A stretch of DNA of 17,621 nt from Campylobacterota bacterium (GTDB taxonomy: Bacteria > Campylobacterota > Campylobacteria > Campylobacterales > JAADDG01): positions 1-17,621 of the forward strand of contig JAADDG010000206.1 of assembly GCA_013154075.1 (NCBI GenBank). Direction: 5' to 3'. The notes under the pieces are model-generated. The model was given only the letters and a program-made list of their open reading frames with translations, made no database searches and had not been told where the DNA came from. The translations under genes were made by a program, and so were the position numbers. Below, piece after piece: positions 13,211-17,621 of the stretch (positions are counted from its first letter, which is position 1; every line of letters begins with the position of its first letter).

Positions 13211-14089
13211 ATGCAGGATATATTTTTAGCTTTTTTAGTTCCTTTTTATGTCATTTTTATAGCGCTCTTTTCATATTTTATCTCAAAGAGACTCCCCTTT
13301 TCCAACTCGTTTTTTTTCATATTCCTTTTTAATCTGATTATGAATCTTTTTGGGGTGGTGTTTACTCTTGTTTTCTATTTCGTTTTTAAAAATAGAAGAG
13401 AAAGAGGTGAGAATCTTAAGATATTATCTCTCGATTTAGAGAGGCTGTTTTTTTCGTATCCTAAAGCGGTTCTTTCTTTTAGAAGCGGGGCTTTCGATAC
13501 TTTGTTAAGAAACGAAAACGTATCAGAAGATAGAAAAGTTAAATTCCTATCCTATATTAGAGAAAAGATGTCCAAAGAGGGGATAGAGCCTTTTTATAGC
13601 GCTCTCTCAAGCAGAAGCGACGAAAGCAGGCTGTTGGCTTTTACTACGATAAACAATATGGAAAAAGATCTGAACGAGAAGATAGAAGAGATTAAAAAGA
13701 GTGATTTTGAAAACAAAGAGGAAAAATTGGCTTTTTTATATTGGGAGTTTGTCTATTTTAAGCTTGCTACGGGAGATCTTAAAGATTTTTATTTAAAAAG
13801 AGCTAAGGAGTTTGCCAAGGAGGCTTTGAAGAAAGATTTCAAGAATGAAAATATTTTTATTTTACTCGGAAAAATATATTTGGAGGAGAGAGATTACGAA
13901 AATGCCAAAGAGGCTTTTAATAAAGCTATTTTTTTAGGTGCGTCTAAAAGATCGACTCTTCCTTATTTGGCTCAAATATATTTTGAAAATAGAGATTTTA
14001 AAGATTTTAGAAAAGTTTTGGTAGATCTTAGCGATTTGAAATATAACCCTAAAATCTCCTCCATTTTCTCTCTTTGGACCGGAAAATGA
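13211..14089 (+). CDS. pelE: PelE, membrane-anchored TPR protein of the Pel synthase complex
   Basis: A 292-residue protein with two membrane segments at about 4-24 and 33-58, a charged helical region, and tetratricopeptide-like helices from about 165 to 285 (for example ENIFILLGKIYLEERDYENA followed by AFNKAIFLGA, a clear TPR). This is the architecture of Pseudomonas PelE. Assignment rests on architecture and position between pelD (4 bases upstream) and pelF (overlapping by four bases, ATGA), since PelE is poorly conserved. Confidence 0.85.
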   Translation: MQDIFLAFLVPFYVIFIALFSYFISKRLPFSNSFFFIFLFNLIMNLFGVVFTLVFYFVFKNRRERGENLKILSLDLERLFFSYPKAVLSFRSGAFDTLLRNENVSEDRKVKFLSYIREKMSKEGIEPFYSALSSRSDESRLLAFTTINNMEKDLNEKIEEIKKSDFENKEEKLAFLYWEFVYFKLATGDLKDFYLKRAKEFAKEALKKDFKNENIFILLGKIYLEERDYENAKEAFNKAIFLGASKRSTLPYLAQIYFENRDFKDFRKVLVDLSDLKYNPKISSIFSLWTGK

Positions 14090-15573
14090 AGAGTGTGGAT
14101 ATTTTGATAGTGGCGGAAGGGACTTATCCTTATGTAAGAGGAGGAGTCTCAAGCTGGATAGATCAGCTTATTAGGGGTCTTAGCGAGTATAGATTCGGTA
14201 TTTTGTTTTTGGGTAGTAAAAAAGAGGATTATAGTGAAAAAAAGTATGAATTTCCTAAGAATCTGGTCTATTTCGAGGAGTACTTTCTTTTTGATATAGA
14301 GGTAAAGGAGCCGAAATCCAAAAGAGGAGATAAGAGGGCTTTTCAGAGGATCGAGAGTTTTTACAAGAGTTTAAAAAGAAACGAAGATATAAAGATAGGA
14401 TCTTTTTTTGATAAAGATTTTGTAAGAAAGATTTCGTTGGAGGATTTTTTATACTCTAAAAACTCTTGGGATTTTATACAAAAAAGGTATGAAGAGAATG
14501 CGGGCGATCTCTCTTTTTTGGACTATTTTTGGACAGTAAGAAGCATTCATAAACCTCTTTGGCTCCTCTTTTCCTTGGCCGAAAAAGTAGATTTCGCCAA
14601 AGTCATACATTCACCTTCTACAGGGTATGCGGGTTTTTTATCGGCTTTAGTATCCTCTTTCCATAAAATACCTTTTATTTTGACGGAACACGGGATTTAT
14701 ATAAGAGAGAGAAAGATGGATATTTATGCATCTAAGGATCTCGATATTCATAGATACCTTCTTCAAAAAAGTTCGCAAAGCGAAGATTATTTAAAAAAAA
14801 TGTGGATTAGCTTTTTTGAGAGGATAGGGATTTTAACCTATAAAGAGGCTAAAGATATTTTATCTCTTTTTCAAGGGGCTAAAGAGCTTCAAGTGAAATT
14901 CGGAGCTGATGAGAAGAAATGTAGAGTTATTCCAAACGGTGTTGATATAGAGAGATTGAAGCCTTTGGTAAAAAAGCGTAAAAAAGAGGCTTTAAGAGTG
15001 ATAACTCTGCTTGGTAGAGTAGTTCCTATAAAAGATATTAAAACTTTCATAAGAGCTATGAGACTTACGGTAAATAGATTTCCCGATGCCGAGGGCTGGA
15101 TAGTTGGTCCTACCGATGAGGATCCCAACTATTTTAATGAGTGCGAAATGATGGTGGAGTCGATGGGACTTAAGGAGAATGTGAAATTTTTGGGTTTTCA
15201 AAAGATTGACGATATTTTGCCAAAAAGCGGTATTTTGACTCTAACTTCCATAAGCGAGGGGATGCCTTTGGTGATTTTGGAAGGTTTTGCGGCGGGGCTT
15301 CCTTGCGTGGCTACCGATGTGGGAAGCTGCAGAGATCTGATTTACGGAGCGCTAAATAGAGAGGATATGGAGATAGGAAAGGCCGGAGAGGTGGTTTCGG
15401 TAGCCGATCCGATAGCGCTTTCCAATGCTTATATAAAAATTTTAAATGATGAGGATTTGTGGAAGAAGTATCAAAAAAGCGCCTTAAGAAGAGTCGAGAG
15501 ATTTTATACTCAAGATATTTTTTTCAAAAACTATAAAGAGGTTTATAAGGAGGCTTTGAGATGGCGGGTATAG
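14086..15573 (+). CDS. pelF: PelF, cytoplasmic family-4 glycosyltransferase of the Pel system
   Basis: A protein of 495 residues, near the roughly 507 of Pseudomonas PelF. It opens with AEGTYPYVRGGVSSWI, the strongly conserved PelF N-terminus. It continues with LTEHGIYIRER, VIPNGVDIERL, TLLGRVVPIKDI and the GT4 motif SEGMPLVILEGFAAG with the E-x7-E pair E391 and E399. PelF polymerises sugars from UDP-activated donors (thought to be UDP-GlcNAc/GalNAc) at the cytoplasmic face. I choose ATG 14086, which overlaps the pelE stop as ATGA with GGA just upstream; the frame also opens at TTG 14074. The gene overlaps pelG by 13 bases. Confidence 0.95.
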   Translation: MKSVDILIVAEGTYPYVRGGVSSWIDQLIRGLSEYRFGILFLGSKKEDYSEKKYEFPKNLVYFEEYFLFDIEVKEPKSKRGDKRAFQRIESFYKSLKRNEDIKIGSFFDKDFVRKISLEDFLYSKNSWDFIQKRYEENAGDLSFLDYFWTVRSIHKPLWLLFSLAEKVDFAKVIHSPSTGYAGFLSALVSSFHKIPFILTEHGIYIRERKMDIYASKDLDIHRYLLQKSSQSEDYLKKMWISFFERIGILTYKEAKDILSLFQGAKELQVKFGADEKKCRVIPNGVDIERLKPLVKKRKKEALRVITLLGRVVPIKDIKTFIRAMRLTVNRFPDAEGWIVGPTDEDPNYFNECEMMVESMGLKENVKFLGFQKIDDILPKSGILTLTSISEGMPLVILEGFAAGLPCVATDVGSCRDLIYGALNREDMEIGKAGEVVSVADPIALSNAYIKILNDEDLWKKYQKSALRRVERFYTQDIFFKNYKEVYKEALRWRV

Positions 15574-16937
15574 GTTTCGAGCTTGAGAAAGCTTTGAAAA
15601 AAGATAGTCTCCTTTCATATATAAAAGTTTACGGCTACTCTTCCGTTTTGAGTGCCGGTGCATGGATGATATCCATCGTAGCTATCATTTTGGTAGGTTA
15701 TATTTCGATAGCTTCCAATAAGAGTTTCAAAGAGACGATAGAGTTTCAGCTTATAGTGACATACGCTTTTATGCTCTCTTCTTTTCTTCTCTTTTCCGGT
15801 TTTTTGCAGCTTCCTTTGACGCGCTTTATAGCCGACAGACTTTATGAAAAAAAACAAAAAGAGGTATTGCCCGCTTATTTCGGTTCCGTTTTGGTTACTC
15901 TTGTTGTGGGAAATCTATTTTTGATACCTTTTGTTTTTTACCTACTGCCCGAAAAGAGTCTCTATTTTAAAATATTGGTTGTTGAAGTTTTTTTGATAGT
16001 TAGTTTGGTTTGGCTTGCGAATGTTTTGGCTTCAAGTCTTAAAAGATATAAAACGGTTGTTTTTTCTTTTTTTATAACATACTCTTTGATAGTTTTTTTA
16101 TCTTATATGTTCGAAAAGAGTGAAGCCTTTTTGCTTTTTGCCTTTTTTGTGGGGAATTTTTTTCTGTTTTCGGTTCTGACTTTTTTGATTTTGAAGGAGT
16201 TTCCTTCCGATAGGTTGGTCGGTTTTAAAATCTTTAATCCAAGAACTTTCTATTGGAGATTGGCGCTTGCTGGAGTCTTTTATAATTTGGGAGTTTGGAT
16301 AGATAAGATAATTTTTTGGTATCACCCTTTGACGGGATATTATTTGGTAGGGAGGCTTAGAGCCTCCATAGTCTACGATCTTCCCATATTTTTAGCCTAT
16401 CTTGCGATCATTCCCGCCATGGCAATATTTTTTTACAGGTTGGAGGTCGATTTTTCGAAAAGTTTTGTACGTTTTTACGATGCCGTATCTTTGGGAAAAC
16501 CGCTTTTTGAAATTAAAAAATACAAAAATATGATGAATAGAAATATTAGAGGAATTATAAGAGAGATAATGATAATACAGATGATTATAAATATTTTTAT
16601 CTACTTTAGTGCGGGGTATATCTTTGATATCTTAAATATTCCAAAACTATATTTAGATCTATTTTATATTTTACTGATTGGGGCTACTTTGCAGCTCTGT
16701 TTCATGACGATGATGGCGCTATTGTTTTATATAGATAAGAGGATAGAGACGCTTTATCTCTCTATCATATTTTTTGTTTTGAACGCTTCGCTTAGCTATT
16801 TATCGATCAATTTGGGGCCGAGCTATTTCGGATACGGCTATGCCGTTTCCCTTTTGATAAGTTTTATTATAGCTTTGTTGATAGTTAGAGAAAAATTTGC
16901 AAGGATAGATTATGAGACTTTTATGCTTCAAAAATAG
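15561..16937 (+). CDS. pelG: PelG, polytopic membrane protein of the Pel synthase complex
   Basis: A 458-residue protein, the usual PelG size (about 456). It starts with MAGIGFELEKALKKDS and then YGYSSVLSAGAWM, both diagnostic for PelG. About twelve hydrophobic segments follow, in the manner of the MOP/MATE flippase superfamily, to which PelG is distantly related. It is thought to carry the polymer across the inner membrane together with PelD, PelE and PelF. AAGGAGG at 15548-15554, inside the end of pelF, serves the ATG. Confidence 0.95.
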   Translation: MAGIGFELEKALKKDSLLSYIKVYGYSSVLSAGAWMISIVAIILVGYISIASNKSFKETIEFQLIVTYAFMLSSFLLFSGFLQLPLTRFIADRLYEKKQKEVLPAYFGSVLVTLVVGNLFLIPFVFYLLPEKSLYFKILVVEVFLIVSLVWLANVLASSLKRYKTVVFSFFITYSLIVFLSYMFEKSEAFLLFAFFVGNFFLFSVLTFLILKEFPSDRLVGFKIFNPRTFYWRLALAGVFYNLGVWIDKIIFWYHPLTGYYLVGRLRASIVYDLPIFLAYLAIIPAMAIFFYRLEVDFSKSFVRFYDAVSLGKPLFEIKKYKNMMNRNIRGIIREIMIIQMIINIFIYFSAGYIFDILNIPKLYLDLFYILLIGATLQLCFMTMMALLFYIDKRIETLYLSIIFFVLNASLSYLSINLGPSYFGYGYAVSLLISFIIALLIVREKFARIDYETFMLQK

Positions 16938-17621
16938 ATTTTTGATTGTTTTGCTTTTTTTCAATCTATCCCTTATGGCCGAATCTTTCAAAAGCGCTAT
17001 AGTCTATTATGCCGATAAGAAACCTTACGAGATTTTGGGCTCTTTCGATATCGTTATTTTGGAACCCGATAATACGGATACTTCCAACTACGGTTTTAGG
17101 AAGTATAGAGATAAGATATTCGCTTATGTAAGTATGTGTGAAGTGGGGAAAGATAGAAAATATTTCAAAAAAATCAAAAAAAATTGGATTTTATCTGAAA
17201 ATAGAGTCTGGAAAAGCAAGATTTTGGATATTTCCGATAAGGGGTATAGAGATTTTTTGATAAAAACGGTAATCAAAGATCTTATCGATAAGGGATATAG
17301 AAACATCTTTTTCGATACCGTAGATTCTTATATGGCTTTGAAGGTTAAAAACAAAAAAAGATATGAGGATGGAATAGTCTCTCTTCTAAGAGAAATTAAA
17401 AATAGATATCCATTTGTAAAAATAATTTTAAATAGAGGTTTTGAGGTAATAAATAGGGCTCATAGTTTCATAGATGGAGTGCTTTTTGAGTCCCTCTTTT
17501 TCGGTTTGGATTTTAGAGATTTATCTTACAAAAAGGTTTCTAAAAAAGATAGAGAGTGGCTTTTATCGAAAGTGAAAGAGATCAAAAGCTACGATCTTTT
17601 CGCTATTTGCGTAGATTATCT
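16912..17621 (+). CDS. pelA: PelA, N-terminal part (glycoside hydrolase domain); 3' end outside window
   Basis: The open frame from ATG 16912 runs to the window edge (236 full codons). A signal peptide MRLLCFKNRFLIVLLFFNLSLMA is followed by a domain with ILGSFDIVILEPDN, FAYVSMCEVG, NIFFDTVDSY and GVLFESLF, matching the GH114/TM1410-type TIM barrel at the PelA N-terminus. D135 (in FFDTVD) and E193 (in VLFES) are the probable catalytic acids. In Pseudomonas this barrel cuts alpha-1,4-linked galactosamine polymer and a later domain deacetylates GalNAc. AAGGA at 16901-16905 precedes the ATG, which lies 26 bases inside pelG. It follows pelG here, whereas pelA is first in Pseudomonas. Confidence 0.9.
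   Translation, partial: MRLLCFKNRFLIVLLFFNLSLMAESFKSAIVYYADKKPYEILGSFDIVILEPDNTDTSNYGFRKYRDKIFAYVSMCEVGKDRKYFKKIKKNWILSENRVWKSKILDISDKGYRDFLIKTVIKDLIDKGYRNIFFDTVDSYMALKVKNKKRYEDGIVSLLREIKNRYPFVKIILNRGFEVINRAHSFIDGVLFESLFFGLDFRDLSYKKVSKKDREWLLSKVKEIKSYDLFAICVDY

Noticed and set aside
14074..14085. TTG 14074 as start of pelF
   Set aside because: ATG 14086 overlaps the pelE stop as ATGA, the common coupling arrangement in this operon, and gives the conserved PelF N-terminus.

Overview
The window looks like a low-GC genome of the Campylobacterota (formerly Epsilonproteobacteria). This is inferred from heavy use of ATA (Ile) and AGA (Arg) codons, AT-rich intergenic DNA, promoters that show a -10 box (some extended with TGn) but no clear -35, and a REC-PAS protein with an HD-GYP remnant in a style common in that group. 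No marker gene fixes the species.

Layout. (1) Positions 2-1496 hold the end of an AAA-ATPase-like/PD-(D/E)XK protein and a class I/II aminotransferase, on the + strand. (2) Positions 1517-3163 are on the - strand: a REC-PAS response regulator whose C-terminal HD-GYP domain has been lost by an internal deletion, its last 21 codons surviving in another frame, and a MazF/PemK-family toxin-like protein with no antitoxin gene. (3) Positions 3200-5756 are a compact + strand unit: histone-deacetylase-like amidohydrolase, small lipoprotein and secreted alpha/beta-hydrolase lipoprotein, with a promoter in front and a strong terminator behind. (4) Positions 5860-10919 hold an orphan OmpR-family regulator and then a cluster that resembles the Pseudomonas Fap functional-amyloid system: a secreted Asn/Gln-rich protein with seven repeats of about 75 residues, a small secreted protein, a 40-residue membrane protein from a TTG start, a periplasmic C39 cysteine peptidase (FapD-like) and an outer-membrane beta-barrel (FapF-like). 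Intrinsic terminators follow the first two amyloid-region genes. (5) Positions 10920-11408 (- strand) encode an NlpC/P60-like lipoprotein. (6) Positions 11514-17621 are a Pel exopolysaccharide operon, pelC-pelD-pelE-pelF-pelG-pelA, with genes overlapping or nearly touching; pelA runs off the window and pelB is not seen.

Functionally, the right two thirds read as a biofilm-matrix island: a candidate protein fibre system beside a cationic polysaccharide system. PelD keeps an RxxD motif and a second arginine spaced as in the known c-di-GMP site, so Pel output is probably c-di-GMP controlled. The most unusual signal is in the amyloid cluster. The repeat protein and the small secreted protein both carry, just after their signal peptides, an ELxDxSAQG motif that resembles the double-glycine leaders cut by C39 peptidases, and a C39 peptidase is encoded a few hundred bases downstream. 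This suggests a two-step maturation (signal peptidase, then C39) of the fibre subunits. The window has no RNA genes, insertion sequences or CRISPR arrays that I can see, and no gene-free stretch exceeds 300 bases.
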